A DNA stretch of 64,000 bases from Blastobasis lacticolella (GCA_905147135.1 LR990056.1:72001-136000), one strand, 5' to 3'; counted from the stretch's first letter, positions 12,842 to 26,604 are shown. Numbers and translations are program-made. The notes: generated from the sequence alone by a model not told the origin.

Positions 12842-13052
12842 CTGCTACTAGGGAAACCTGACCTGATTGGATCACGGTTACACATTCAGTCGCCTGAATG
12901 TGCAGGTTTCATCGCGATGTTTTTCCACACCGTTAGTATTCAACTCATAGCACATAACTCAGAAAAAAGTCATTGGTACATCGCCGCAATGGGATTCGAA
13001 CCCGGTATCTCTCGCTTACGAGTTGGATACCTTAAGCACTCGGCCACCGACG
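12842..13052 (-). repeat. tRNA-headed SINE
   Basis: The minus strand starts with a tRNA-like head (GGTGGCCGAGTGCTTAAGG as A box, GGGTTCGAATCCC as B box) followed by the family body (CACATTCAG-CTGAATGTG hairpin). The head cannot form a full acceptor stem with a CCA-adjacent end, so I read it as a SINE and not a tRNA gene. Confidence 0.65.
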
Positions 13053-13554
13053 CTTGGGTAGATTTATTAGTTAAAACGGTGAATTTAAAAAAATCAAAAG
13101 TACATACTTATCTTTGCAACACACAGGGGTAGGGGAAACTACCGAGTGCCACGAGCTGCGATTCTGGCAGACCTCTGTCGACTCCGCACTTTTGGCTCTT
13201 CATTGCCTGAACTGGTCAATATTTTGTAAATGGTTTGAGAAGTTGAGACCCGCGGTGGAAAGAAGATTAAACTTATGGAGCCATATTTATCGGTAACAAA
13301 GTAGCATGAATAATTTGTTCATATTGCACGTGACTAAAAAGTTTTATTGAGCGTATCGGTCTACGATATTCATACACTATAATTATCAGAGCAGTCAGTC
13401 TCTATTTTAACTACAACTACAACTCGTACTTAATTATAAATACAACTCTTGCCTAATTAATCAAAAGTAAATACTAGGTAGGTGCCCAAGCGCCGCCATG
13501 TACTAATTACTCTTTTCTAAGTTATTACCTACATAACATTAGTTGTACGGAGCT

Positions 13555-13735
13555 ATACGGTGAGGGAAAACTTCGTGATGAAATCTGCACATTCAGACGA
13601 CTGAATGTGTAACCATGATCCAATCTGGTCAGGATCCCTTGGTAGCAGGGTCACGGAGGTCAGCGCTCCACTGTAATTACCTGATCTGCCAAATCCTGGA
13701 TCATGATCAAGGCGGACCCCGGGCCCTCGTACGCG
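13555..13735 (+). repeat. SINE body fragment
   Basis: Shares GTGAGGGAAAACTTCGTGATGAAA, the ACATTCAG/CTGAATGTGT hairpin and GATCCAATCTGGTCAGG with the copies at 31-165, 12842 and 43.7-44.0 kb. Confidence 0.6.
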
Positions 13736-13899
13736 TGAGCATTACCGGGACATTAACGTCAAGATTATGTAGGTAAGAGGTAGGTATCAACCCAACAGAG
13801 ACAGTTACTTTTCCTTATCACAATATTTTAAAACGATACTAAAAGGTCAAAGTGTAAGTAAACAGAAGCGAAAACTACTAGATAGATGAAAAAATGTAC

Positions 13900-13905
13900 T
13901 TTATT
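13900..13905 (-). terminator. polyadenylation signal of apolipophorin III
   Basis: AATAAA on the minus strand, 49 bases past the stop codon, a normal position for the mRNA 3' end. Confidence 0.6.
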
Positions 13906-13953
13906 ATAAATAGGCATAGTGATGAGGCGGATTGGTTGTATTAGGTCAGTATC

Positions 13954-16731
13954 CTACTGCTTGTTGGCGGCCTCGTGCAGGCTCTGCTGGACCTGCGCGG
14001 CCTGCTTGGCGAAGTCCTCGTAGGCCTCCTTGATCTTGGGCGCGAGTTTCTTGTTGGTCTCCTCCATGTTGGCGGCGACTTCCTTGGCCAGCTTCTGCGT
14101 CTCCTGCACGGTGGTGGCGACGGCCTGCTGCAGCTTCTCGCGCAGCTGCGAGGCGTTGGCCTCCAGCTCGGGGTGCGCGGCGCGCAGCTCGGCCGCCGCG
14201 CGGTCCAGGCTGGCGCGCGACGCCTCCACCTGCTCCTTCACCTTGCCGTTCGCGTCGCTCAGCTGACGGGACATAGACGGGACAGAGATCGTTACTTTCA
14301 GTTTACCACCTATACACTAATACACTACCTACGGGAAGCCATAGCTGGCGATTATGAAATATAGGTACGAGTCGGTAAGTTTGATGCGGAGAGATGCGTT
14401 GTTAAAAGTTAAGTTTTACTTAAAAGTTTTACAGGACATTTAGGTGCCTTACTGATTCAAAACTTGTTAAAAAGAGACTTGGATCATGAAAAGTTTCAAG
14501 GCATCCAAATAATATCCAAAACAGATATTAATTAACCTAATCCTAATTCAATAAATACTTTTTTCATTTTCATTTTCATGGGTCAAGTTTTCGACGACCA
14601 CTCTGTTGATCAGGCGCAGGGAAGGCACTCCCCGGTCACGGTACCTACTTCGAAAACTACGTATGTAAAAGTAAGCCTTTCTACACACAAAACTAGCTAT
14701 CACTGGAAATAGAAGCGACACAATCGCAGTGAACATCACCCGGCGACCGCGACCCTGACCCGGCGATATCGCGCGGACCATTCGCGATATGCGGCCGCAC
14801 GGGACCATGTGCACACTCGAGACAATGTAACATCAGGGTTTACGTAACGGTACGTGTAGCCGATATTATCTACCATATTATAATAATCCCAACGACAGTT
14901 TACATTGTTTTTAAAAATAACCCAATACTTCATTAGATTTAGCGCGTAAGCAACTTTGAGAATCCTTGTTGATTTATCGCAGTGACGAACGGACAAATGA
15001 TGACAGCCACACAAAAGACGTTTCATAAGTAGAATATACGGACTATGCCACAAGCAAAAGCTACTGACTAAAATAAAATACTTAGATGAACTTAAAGTAA
15101 TGTTTACCAGTCCATGGCTGCAGTGTGACAATACTCTAATTAGTAGGTAAGATACTCGTATATGGAAAGTCGAGAGACCTACCCGACTAAACTATCTGGT
15201 CAAATCAACACACAAGAAACCCTGTGTTTGTGTCCTGTGGTGACCGGTAGAATGTCGCACCAATGTAAAGGGCGACTGCGATGTCATCTATGACCATCTA
15301 TTGTCTCCGTATACCCGAAAATTAATAGGCATGCTGATGCCTATTTTCGGGTATACGGAGACAATACTTTTCTTGAATATTTTCAACACCGCGATTATCA
15401 AGCTGCCTAACGTGCGGGGAGATGACGGTAATGCTCTCCGCTAATGCGGCAGGGAGCTGCGGTTGTGTGTGTGTTTGGGTCTCACCGCGTTCTGTAGGCT
15501 GGCGGAGAAGGCGGAGAGCTGTTGCAGCACCGACTCGGATCCATCCTTGAAGGCCTTGTTCAGGTCCTGGGTATTCTTCGAGTTGACGAGAGCGTTCAGC
15601 TGCTCGCTGAAGGTCTTGCTAAACTCGGCCGCGTGCTTCTCCACGTCCTGGAGCGGAGTAGGCGCGTCGCGACGCACCGTCGCTGCCGAGCTCTGGAAAT
15701 AGAAGGGCTAGTTACGACTACTTAAGCGGCACTTTTCCAGCGTGCTCGCGAGACCGATAAGCAACGCTCGTAGAGCCCGGGAACTGGATGGGTGACTTTC
15801 GTATTTTGAGGCTAGTCCAAGTCCAGCACTGCAACGAGCTCGCCACTCGTTAGGTGTGCCTCCTATATCGTTGATGAAGCGAGGTTGACCAAAGTCTTCC
15901 GCTTGGGGCCCTGAGACACTCAATATTAAAGCGGTTATAAACTACTAACACCCTCTCTACATTGGGGCTTAATAACAACGACAAAGCAGTCACACAATAT
16001 AATTGATAGATGATTATAAAAGGACTGGCTCACGAATAATATAGGTACCTCGTATGTCCCATTGTTGGGCATGGGCCCTATTTGTCAAACAACTTTGATT
16101 CATAGTCGTTAATACTAATGGCACGCGCTTCCTTGAACGATTTTATATAATAAGACAAAGACTTTTTCACCATGATTTTAGACCACGTCTTTGTTTATGA
16201 TTTTTTAAGTGACAAATGATGTACGTTTTGAGTGTCAACAAAATATCTGTCTTACAAAGTTACTTATTACAGAAGAAACAGGGCTCAAATAACGACGTCA
16301 AATAATATATTATTCAAGAGCACTGGAATATAACTGGATAGATAACTGGAAATTGAGATAGCTGATTCTATACATGACAACAATAAAGCCAAATGATGCT
16401 CGCATATTATCACTGAGTTGGTTGACTGAAAAAAGGATTTGGTATGGACGGAGCTGCGTACTGTGCAACTAAACTAGTACCAACACTTCGAACCTCATTG
16501 AGCTGATTCGTCGTCATGATTTACAATACACACTGATTGAAAATACCATGGAATTTAGTAAAGTTTTACTTAGGGGCGTATTTTTATTTTTCATGCCACT
16601 AAGGTGGCAAACAAGCTTATTATGGGGATCCCGGTCCTACACTAAGAATAGGAAGTAGAATTACTGATCCTGAGTAGTGGAGTACTCACCAGAGCGACGC
16701 AGACGGCGAATACGATCAGGGATCGGGCCAT
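13954..16731 (-). CDS. apoLp-III: apolipophorin III precursor
   Basis: Exchangeable haemolymph apolipoprotein. It binds lipophorin when diacylglycerol is loaded for flight or transport, and binds microbial surface glycans. Three coding exons on the minus strand: 16731-16690 (14 codons), 15692-15486 (69 codons), 14262-13954 (102 codons and stop). All junctions are GT-AG and phase 0, giving 185 aa, close to the 186-189 usual in moths. Residues 1-18 or so form the signal peptide (MARSLIVFAVCVAL, then SSA). A short pro-like R-R-D-A-P follows. The mature part is amphipathic helices: VEKHAAEFSKTFSEQLN, the conserved block LVNSKNTQDLNKAFKDGS, and the C-terminal KLAPKIKEAYEDF and HEAANKQ. No cysteines in the mature protein, as expected. 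A TATA box lies upstream and AATAAA downstream. Family assignment is by recognised conserved blocks; I see no disabling change. Confidence 0.95.
15301..15364. repeat. 64-bp near-perfect hairpin flanked by TA, in apoLp-III intron 2
   Basis: The 29-base right arm (15337-15365) pairs fully with the left arm from 15300 apart from a 4-base TTAA bulge, around a 4-base loop. TA precedes and follows (15299-15300, 15365-15366), which is compatible with a minimal Tc1/mariner-type MITE. Confidence 0.7.
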
Positions 16732-16819
16732 GGTGCTGATTTGTCTGTGTGGAGAAGCGGAGAGGTCTGGACGTGGCGGCTGTCAGCGGGGGACTGTGCA
16801 GCGGGACGGCGCGTGCTGC

Positions 16820-16827
16820 TATATATA
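16820..16827 (-). promoter_or_regulatory. TATA box of apoLp-III
   Basis: TATATATA on the minus strand, about 90 bases upstream of the ATG. This puts a start site near 16790-16795 and gives a roughly 60-base leader with no upstream ATG noticed. Confidence 0.65.
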
Positions 16828-16899
16828 CGGCCGGGAGCTGCGCGCGAGTATCGCAGGGGAAATTTCCTGGTACTGTTTACAAACAAACGCGCACCCCCC

Positions 16900-19370
16900 G
16901 ACCCCGCCGGGGTGCGCCCTTTATCGCAGGTGACTAAGTCGTGCTGTTATAGAAGATATCCGTTTAGAAGTCCGAGATCGAATAAAATCTAAACCAATAA
17001 CGACTGTAACTAGATTTTCCAGCAAACTTGTTCCGCGTGCATAGGTTTTTTAATTACTACAACCTATACGTCGACCGACGTGGAAGGCTTGTAGGAGACC
17101 TACGCCCAGCAGTGGACGCTACGTCCTAGGGATGAGTTGATGATGATTTCCAAGGAAAATCATCATATACACATTTCCCTGTCTCGGGAAATAGTGTAGC
17201 TTAGATTCCGTTAAATAATTTTCAATATCGGTTGAGCTGTTTCCGAGACAAACAAACAAAGTTTCCTCATAATTATATTGGTATACGTAGTCAGGGAGTT
17301 GCGTATTTCTTACGTTTCATATTAATACTTCACTTAGTTACGGATAAAAATAAAATGATTGAACGGATACGGATGAAATGTGTAATTGATTGAAATAATA
17401 TCCTTTATTGTACGACTTTTTGTTACCTAAATAAGTAAAATAAAGGGACTTAAGCTAATTGTGCTCGTCGAGTGCAGATTGGCAACGAGGAGCAGACCTA
17501 GCGGTGGTGTATGCTCCACTTTGGAATAGGGCCCACATTCAGACCTTAACGCGTTGAGAATGAACGAGGCGAGAACCTTGTCCATAACTCCTATTCAGCA
17601 GATACACTGTAGGTGTATCTATGTCTATTCTAAACATGGTCTTTACATAGTTTAAAACAAAGTCTCTTCCCACCGTCTGTCTTTATGTAATTGGGTACGC
17701 CTCTAAACTACGCAACGGATTGTAATACGGTTTTCAACAATAGATAGAGTGATTCAATGGGTAGGTTTATACGCAAGAAGAAAAAGGGTAGGTTGTGGTA
17801 CAGTAGGTATAGGTTGGGGTAGGGTAGGATAGGATAGGAGTAGGTCACCAAGCGAACGAAGTCGCGTCGGGTCCACTAGTAAAGAAACCTACTTGCTTAA
17901 TTTTATGTTAGGTACTTTGACATTTAAAAAAATGTCTTACATCATTCTGTACCTAATTACTAAAAATGAGGTGTTGTAAAATATCGCTTAAATACTGTCG
18001 TTTTGTGTGTGTTTTTGACCGTGAAGGTGACTAGTAGTGCTATCATGCCTGACTCTCGGATTATGGTTAGTGTCGTATGTCAAACCGATTCTACTATAAC
18101 ATATATTCTACATTAAAACATTAAGTTGGGCAAATCGTAATTTTCCACTGCCGGAGCTGAGCTTTCTCCACATCCTCCTCCAGTTCTGGCAGAGCTGGAG
18201 AAAGCCGTGTTAAATAACCAACAGAAAACGCCCATGGTCTGGTCTTCGGAGGTCTTAGTGGCTCTATGTTTAACTAAATGATTCTAATAAGATGACGTCT
18301 TATACGACATCAGCTGTAAAGGGCGGAATCTACACCTATGAGACCTCCTGAATGAGCGAACAGTTATTCCGGCAGCCACTTTATGGCTACATATATATCT
18401 ATAGGTACTATTCTTATAATAAGAAAAGGTTTGAGTGTTTGTTTGTAATGGTTACACTCAAAAACTACATAACAGATTTAAAAAAAAATTCACCTATAGA
18501 AAGCTGCACTATCACGCATATAGTTCTTCCATAAATCTTTGTGGTTTTTACAGAAACGGGTTCGGAATTAAGTAACTGAATTTTGCGCGGTCGAATTCGC
18601 GAAAAAAAAGAATAGTACGTATATGATTAAACACCATACTTTGTAGTGCTTCCATAACGCATTGGAGTTGCATCCTAGCGGGTCTTTGTTCGGGCGTATT
18701 GTGTGCGGCCAGGGCCATGGCGGGCAATATAGTTCAATCATCAATGACTATTTACTTTAATAATAGCACCAGATGTTGTAGTTCGGAAGCTACACTATTA
18801 CACACTGGAAAAATGATTTTTTTCCATAGGGAGAATTTTTTCCATATGTTACTTAAATAGGCGAAATCGCAGGCAGTGTCTGCTCTACCTATCTATATTG
18901 CATATCGTTCTATAAATAAAAAATACGGGCTAGACGAATTACGGCTTATCTGGTGATCGAAGGCGCAGGTAGAGCGGCGCAGGGCAGGTAGCGTTCTTTG
19001 TCACGGCGCGGCGGCGCTGCGCAGCGTTCAGGTGAGTCAGTACAATAGGGACAGCGGGTTGGCCTCAGTCGTAATCTGATATTTTTTACCAAACAGGTAG
19101 GTACCTCAGTATTCCTCGAGCCCCTTAATTTGATGTAAAAATCATAACTTAAACCAGATAATTCGAGAGAAATATCTCCGAATAAACCTACTTACACACT
19201 ATCTTTTACACTTGTACACTTACGTATCCTCCAGTATCATCACGATCAAATTAATTAATCTGTGTAGTAAATTAATGTAGGTACTGTTAATTAGTTTGGT
19301 GACGATTAGCGACTCAGTAATGTGCATATGAATAAACAAAGAAATAATTTCTAGTCATCATCATCACCCG
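16900..19370. other. gene-free stretch with repeat debris
   Basis: About 17060-17150 resembles a LINE 3' tail (CCTACGCCCAGCAGTGGAC then GATGATGAT). About 17700-17879 ends GCGAACGAAGTCGCG...CACTAG before T, a second Helitron-like 3' end. Nothing coding is supported. Confidence 0.5.
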
Positions 19371-19374
19371 AGCG

Positions 19375-19672
19375 CTCAATCCCGGCTTCGGCCAGGGTCC
19401 GCTTTCCTACTCATCCTTCTCCACTTCGCTCGGTCCTCGGCGTCCTCGTTGGCTCTCGCACCCACATACCTGGGGCTGCGAGCCTCTTCAGCCATCCGCT
19501 GTGTTTCTCGCAAGCCAACACTGCCGCGAATGAACTTGCTTGTCTAAGGTTAGCTGGAAGAGATCCCGTTGTGGGATAAGTTCGCCTTTGCTTTGTAAGT
19601 GTTTCCTTTTGAAATGTACTATGTTGTTGCAATAAAGAGTTTACATACATACATACATACAACTCGTTACGC
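19375..19672 (-). repeat. LINE tail fragments
   Basis: 19545-19672 matches the tail at 5750-5890: AGCTGGAAGAGATCCC..., GCAATAAAGAG, then a (CATA)n run in place of (TTAC)n. The preceding GC-rich piece is another LINE scrap. Confidence 0.5.
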
Positions 19673-19679
19673 GCTCTGT

Positions 19680-21460
19680 CTAGCGCCGTCCTAGAGAATT
19701 CTTTAAATGTTGAAATAAGATTTTAAGAAGGCATTTGGGATGCACCTGATTGGAAGCGATGATGCGGCCGAAGGTGGAGCATGTCTGTCCATTCGGAAGT
19801 AGGAAACACTGTCTTTCCTACTCCTGTAGAGAAATAGTGGGACACAGCCCCGTATAGATACCTGTCTAGAAACAGTCTATTCACTCTGGCCTTGAAGGAG
19901 TCCAGAACATTTCTGCATGTGGTACTTCATCTAAAGTCCACCGCAGGGTTTGCCAGCCTTAAAGGTACTTAGATAAGTACCTTTTGTATTTATGTTCATA
20001 AGAGGTTGTGTCAAACTAAAACATCCTATAAACTGATCTGACCCATAAAATGACATAAATTAGTCACACCTATCTAATACGGGAAACATAATATTGAAGA
20101 TAAGACCTGTCTCCGTGGGTCACCACGGGGCTCGGCACAACAACAAATCCTATCAAAAACATTTTTGTGTGAAAATTAGCCAAGTCTCGTGATTCTCCCG
20201 TAAAAATGTATGAGATCTAAGATGGAGCCAGTACCAAGTCTGAAAGTATTTTATTAAAATCAATATTCAACTGTAATAAGTTCCATGGTTCTCTTTTAAA
20301 TATATTGGGGAAATAATTATACTTAAACTTATACTCAATATATTCTATGCATCTTTGTTGTCTTGAACATTATTTGATCTCATTTATAAATATATTTTTC
20401 TGACTTGGTAATCATGGTATTAATTTATTTGTATGTGCACTTTGGCTAATCATTTTCGTTAAGTTATTTGTTTTTGTTAGTTTTTTGACATGATTTCGGC
20501 TTTCCAAATTCGATATAGAAAAATATCTTTATTATAATTATATCCATAGAGAAAAAAAATTAATACAGGATGTAATAAATATAGGATATATATTTAAATA
20601 CAGGACATATATAATAAAATTCTAGACAACAAAGATGCATAAAATATATTGATCATAAATCAAGTATTAATTTGCCTTTTTTTCTTTGGCGGTTCTGATA
20701 TTCTTGTACGATGGCTATTGGGCTTTATTGGTTTTTCAACTAGATTTCGTCTTATCCAATTTAGATAAGTGGTATGGGCACCGGGAATGACAAAAAGTTA
20801 TTACATTAAGACGAAGTAATGTACTTACAAATATTTAGTTTTAACATTAAACTTCTAAAATACTTATTTGTGACACTAATAACGTGATTGTATCCACATC
20901 TTGTTTTATAACTCAGTACTTATGTTTAAAATTGAGTGAAACATAAATTAAAATAAAATGTAGTGTTATTTCACGTCATATATTGTTTGATTTAGACTAG
21001 TATGGACGGTAAATACTTCTTGTATTATATCATGTAGATGCTTCCGAAGTCTATATTTATTAGATGCAACCCGTCCAGGCTTGCCATCCTGATAGTGCCA
21101 CGTAGGCTTGAGCGCACGAGAACACAGCAGAAACTATGTTTATAAGAGCATTACATTATGCCTCGACTTTTATGTATTTTTATAGCATACGCTAAACGTA
21201 TTGGGAATTGTTCACGGTGAACATAGACTCTGTTAATAATTACAAAATTTGTTTTAACGGGGGTGAGTTCGTGAGTAGCGTTCTTGAATTTTACCCCCCT
21301 TAAGGGCGAAGTTTCGAAAAACGAATTAACAGTTTCATATACATATCTAACCATAAGCATGTATCAGTTATACATGTGCTCGTAATACTCCAAGTTTATT
21401 TGAAAGTGTCGGACTTCCATACAAACTGTCAACGCCTATTTCACCCCCTCAGGGGTGTTT
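19680..21460. other. gene-free AT-rich stretch
   Basis: No supportable gene or structured element. TTATAT-rich segments dominate 20.3-20.65 kb. Confidence 0.5.
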
Positions 21461-21469
21461 TCAGACTTT

Positions 21470-21945
21470 TCCCTTTATACACTCCCAATTTCCAATCGTT
21501 CTCTTATACGACAGCGAGACTTGGCCTCTACTAGAGCGACACAAGTAGGAGTTGCGAGTGATGGCTGCCAATGAAGATGCTGCGGTGGATATTATGGGTT
21601 TCCCGCACAAATCGCGTGCGGAACGCCCACATCCGCGGTAGCCATCATGTCCGTGACATCGCGGACAAGCTACAAAAGTGCCGCCTCCGATGGTACGGCC
21701 ACGTCTTGCGCAGATCGGCAAATTATGTGGACAACAGATGTCTGGCCATGTCACCCCCGCCAGGTACGGAAAGGAGACGCTGGCCCAAGAAGCGATGGCT
21801 GGACGTCGTTAAGAGTGGCATGCGTGCCAACAGACTCATCACAAAGGATGCCGAAGACCGAGCAAAGTGGACTAAGAAAAGCAGGAAGGCGGACCCCGGG
21901 CCCCCGCGTGTTGCGCAGAAGTGCAACCGGGATTTAACGCCGTGA
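21470..21945 (+). pseudogene. LINE C-terminal region (CRLRWYGHV block)
   Basis: The frame from about 21500 reads YDSETW, later MKMLRWI, then DIADKLQKCRLRWYGHVLRR, RRWPKKRWLDVVKSGM and DRAKWTKKSRKADPG. This is the conserved C-terminus of a LINE family abundant in moths, and it is repeated at 33.62-33.93 kb (minus) and 41.26-41.48 kb (plus). A frameshift or stop lies before MKML, and the 3' end is a GATGATGATG run. It is a 5'-truncated dead copy. Confidence 0.8.
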
Positions 21946-22841
21946 TGATGATGATAATGACTCCCAATTGCCTATCTTCATGCTAAATTTCAACTTTCTA
22001 AGTCACCTGGAAGTGGTCTATCTTTTTGATGATCAGTCAGTCAGCAGTGACGAAATATTGAAACTTAGATAAACGATATTGTAAAAACATTAAAGATAGA
22101 AACTTATAATTTTTAACATAAGCTGCAATATTTTTAGGCACCTGCTTGGACTCGAGGTATTAAAATTGTCATTATGCATTGAGAAATAATAAATAAATAA
22201 ATAAATATAAAATTCAGCCTGTTTCTTCAATCCCTAACGAAGATATAAATAGCTCGAAAATGCGTTGACTTTCTTCGAGAATAGTGTGTACGGCCGTGCT
22301 TGTCCGCTCGACTTGGCGAGGGGCACTGCCGTGCCCCCTGAAATTGTTTACTTTGATCGTGTTTATTAGGACTGGGGCCTGTGGGATCGGGCTGGGGGGC
22401 GAGGGGCGGGGGGCTGCGTATGCGCCCACAGGAATGCCTCCAACCTGCGTGACTGCCTTTGTTGATGTCCCTACTGTCGTCTTTTTTTCATTTTTATTAT
22501 TTTTAAACAGCTGACCCGGTCGTGTCCTTTTACCGAGAGCGTTCTTTAGTTGATAGAAATAGCTTAAAGAAAAAAATTACCGACAATCTTTGTTTCTCTA
22601 AGAGTATACAGCTTTTTTGTTACATGAAACCTAAGCGTTTGAGATGTAGACGTCATAGGCGACAGTTATCGCTTGCCATCAGGTGGGCTGTCTGCTTGTT
22701 CCTTACTGAGTGGTATAATAATTAGTCACTCGAAGGATCGAAGTTTGAAGTAGGTACCTACTCGGTACAATAGGCTTCGGCTACGATGCAGCCGGTGTGT
22801 TTGTATGGCTGTATTTGTATAAAGCGTGTTCCTATCGTAGC

Positions 22842-23078
22842 GAATAATAATAATAATAATAAATAAATATTCGTGAACAAATTCACACAGCGCCATTTAG
22901 CCCCAAACTAAGCAAAGCTTGTACTACTTTTTTAAATACATACTTATTATACATAGAACAGTAACCCGTAACAGAAATTAAAATTAATCATTTCAAATTT
23001 TGCCCGGCCGGGAATCGAACCTGGGACCTCTTGCGTGGCAGACCTGGCATGTTGACCATTGAACTACTCAGGTCGTCA
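22842..23078 (-). repeat. tRNA-headed SINE with (AATA)n tail
   Basis: On the minus strand, a tRNA-Gly-like head (AGGTTCGATTCCCGGCC B box) at 23074-22995 is followed by the body and an (ATAA)n tail at 22842-22865. Same family as 25768-26037. Confidence 0.65.
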
Positions 23079-23079
23079 A

Positions 23080-25765
23080 ATAACAAATCACTCAACAAAA
23101 CAATTTTTTCAAAGGTTTATAATATAAAAACATTCTATTCAACCTTTCGATGGATTTAACATACAAAGCAAGCATTGAATTTGAAAGCAACAGGTGATAT
23201 TTTTTCCTCCATTCAGATGGTCCATACACTCACGTAGCATTTGTTGGTCCGTGTAATATAAAGGGAGTTATTTTCCCGGGATGCGTAATTGCGCACTGAG
23301 AAAAATTTACGTAGGAAACATACTCAAAATACGTAAGTTGTGAGTGACCCGTAAAAATAATGGTTCCGTCTACGTATTGTACGCGGCAACGCAACTCAGT
23401 GCATAAAATGGAAGCGGTCAAGTGCGCAGGATAATGAAGGTATACAAGGGTTCGCGCAGACGCACTCGTCCTCCCTCTCGTTGGCTGAAGAGGGAGGGCG
23501 AGTGCAAGGGGAACGGAGAACCGCTACTACTGAGGAGAGGTCGATGTGTCTGGCCGACGGGAGCTATACCTACTTATTTTATTTTATGTTATTTATTTTA
23601 TTTGTTGTATGTGAATTACTTATACGCTAGCATGCTGGCTATTTACTAAACGTAGGCACCTTTCCTGTATAGCTATCTACAATGTAGACGAACTACATGT
23701 AATGGTGCTACAGATATTTTTTGAAGTATATTTTGCAAAGCTACCGATATCACGTATCAAATGCTTTATAATAGGAGGCGTACGTAAAATGAATTGAATA
23801 TGGTACCAGAGCAGGTATGAATAATGGTGTTTTTAAGATAGCGGTGACCAGTTTCCATCTGGTATTGGCATCTGGCCCGCTTGGCTGTTTGTCTACCGTG
23901 TGACTTAAAAAAAGAGGTTCGAGACTCGTAGCAAGTGGAACAATGTGATCGCTAATGCCTATGCGACTTGACGTTGTGTACGCACGCACAGTCTAGAGGT
24001 AAGAAGGCAGAGTCGCCAAAGGCTACAACAGAGGCTCTATTAAAGCGCGTCGTTTTGCGTGCAGCCCGTGTATGGGTAGTCTTAGGTATTTGTATGACAG
24101 TGATCGTACATAAAAGAAGTCAGTTTCCAAAAAGAAACACCTTTTGAATCTAGGTCATACAACGTGCTGCTAAGAAATGATCACCGTAGACATTTTAATA
24201 TGTCAAAAGGTGCAAGCTAACTTAGACCTTGGGGTGCCTTTTCATTTCGCAATTGTACATTTATAGTGTAGAGTTATTTAACATTAATAAAAAACGCTTA
24301 TATAAATCTAATTAGAAGAGATAGGTACCATCTGCTTCGTGCTAAATATGTACATATCGGTAATAGGTAAGTAAGCCATCTGCGAGTCCTTATCGGGGTT
24401 GGGAACTTGGGAGTCACGGACAGCCACGGGGTAGTGATGCCACTCGGTTCAGGAATATTGAAGGTTATCGATGTCGATTAGACACACTTGTTTCTATTGC
24501 ATTTACATCGACAGCCCATAACAATCCAACGCTGGACTTGAGCCTCCTTCACATTAGTATTTTGGTATTGCTAAAATCTCCACGCTTGGTAGGCGGGTTG
24601 AACATCGAAGTATTAAAAATACTCAACAGAAAGCCTGAGTCAGCAGGAGTCTGCCTGGGTGAAAACCACCGCCTTATCTATTTCTGCCACAATGCAACAA
24701 TGCTTGCATTGTTGCGTTCAGGTTTAAATAAATAAATAAACGTGGACAAATTCACACACAGCGCCATCTAGCCCCAAAGTAAGGAATGCTTGTGTTATGG
24801 GTGCATTGCACCGCATGGGACAACGCATTGGTGATACCCCTGGTGTTACTAACGCCCATAGGCAGCTGTGACTACGTTCCATCAAGTGGCCCGCTTTCCT
24901 GTATGTCTGCCGATCAACATAAAAAAGACGTTTTACTTCATTCGTAAAACCACTTGCAACTTTGAAAACTGTGTATAGTACTATAGTTATCTGTTCATTC
25001 TCTCCAATTTCTCTCTCCCTCCAATTTGAAACTAGATAAGTATGAATAAATGAAAATTTTGCTTACACACAAATAATACATAGCAAAAGCAAAGGCCAAA
25101 TAGAATAAGCAACCGGTGGCCTTACCGCAAACAAAATATACTCTAAGATACTTATATCTAGCAGTAGATAGGTAAGTCTGTCTACAGAACATTACTGTGT
25201 CATAATTTCAACAATAGTAATAAACCTATATCACTAAAATACAATATTAAAAATACATTATACTTATTCAACATCACCAAACAATATCAAGATGACTAAA
25301 ATATTAAATTTTTATATTTATCATGTATCTGTCGCAGCCGGATGGTTAAATAAGCCGGTTAATTAAACGGCTAGAATTTTGAGCAATTATTTATATTAAA
25401 AATTTGCCAATTGCATAAGATTTTAACGTAATGTTAAAAAAACAGTATTGTCCCGAGTTTACGGAGCTCCTTCATACATTGTTACAACGCTAACCTTACC
25501 GCAATAACCTCAAACTATAATAATAATTCACTTTAGGTTTTAATTCGGTTAAGTTAATTTAATGTTGTGACAATGCATGGAGGAGCTCCGTAAAGTAGGG
25601 AAAATATGGTTAATTAGACGTTACTTTCAAAGTTCATGAAATTAGACAATTTTCAATTAAATTACTGCTTAGAAAGCTAGCCGTTTAATGAAACGGCTAA
25701 TTTAACCATTTGGCTGCGACATATCCAACTTGAGCGAGACGATGATGAGGGATCTCTGTGACAGT
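23080..25765. other. gene-free stretch with SINE pieces
   Basis: 24725-24805 is the tail half of the SINE at 22842. 24805-24905 is the dispersed repeat shared with 12560 and 60470. About 24570-24625 holds a piece of the SINE at 26605. No gene is supported. Confidence 0.5.
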
Positions 25766-25767
25766 TG

Positions 25768-26037
25768 CAATAAAATAAATAAATAAATAAATAATCGTGG
25801 ACAAATTCACACAGCGTTATCTAGCCCCAAACTAAGCAAAGCTTGTACTGTGGGTGCTAACTAACTGATATACTACTTATATACTTTTAAATACATACTT
25901 ATTATACATAGAACACCCAGACCCGTAACAGAAATTAAAATTCATCATTCTAATTTCTGCCCGGCCGGCAATCGAACCCGGGACCTCTTGCGTGGCAGAC
26001 CGGTGTTGTTGACCAGTGAACCACTCAGGTCGTCAGG
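25768..26037 (-). repeat. tRNA-headed SINE, longer copy
   Basis: Minus-strand head with B box GGGTTCGATTGCCGG at 26035-25960, body with AGTACAAGCTTTGCTTAGT, and a (ATAA)n tail at 25768-25792. It carries about 30 bases in the middle that are missing from the 22842 copy. Confidence 0.65.
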
Positions 26038-26604
26038 TCGGGTTTGAAGGATAAGGTAGCCAGCACAATTACAGGCATGACATGAGGCATTTCATCTTTA
26101 GTCCTTACAGTGACAGGTCACGGCTCTGCATTTTTGCCTTGTTGCTCTGCAACCTAATGATTGCATGAATCGTAGCTGTTATGGGCGACAGTTAGGTACC
26201 GCTTACAGTCAGGTGGGCTGTCGTCTCGTATGTCGACGAATAAACAAGGAATGTGGTACGTTCTGGTTGACGGGTATCACAGATGTAATGGATGGTCTGG
26301 AATGGCCTTAGTCGCCTTATAAGACACTCGGTAGTATCGACGGATCGTTACTATATTCTACACCGCCGGTCACCACACGGCATTTTATTCTGTAGATTTC
26401 AGGGCAAAAATTACTAATTACCTAGGGGAGGCATAGCTAAACCAAAAATGCAACCATCATCAAAGGCACATACATTTTTCAGTAGTGATGAGATACCTAC
26501 CGATCAAATGTCAAACTCAAACTCAAAGTTTAGTTATGATCAATATATAATCTCTTATCAAACGTCAAAATGTCTGCGTAATAACTAAGAACCATCTCGA
26601 TTAT

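Noticed and set aside
13975..14364. 129-aa plus-strand ORF rich in L, G and R
   Set aside because: Antisense shadow of apolipophorin III exon 3.
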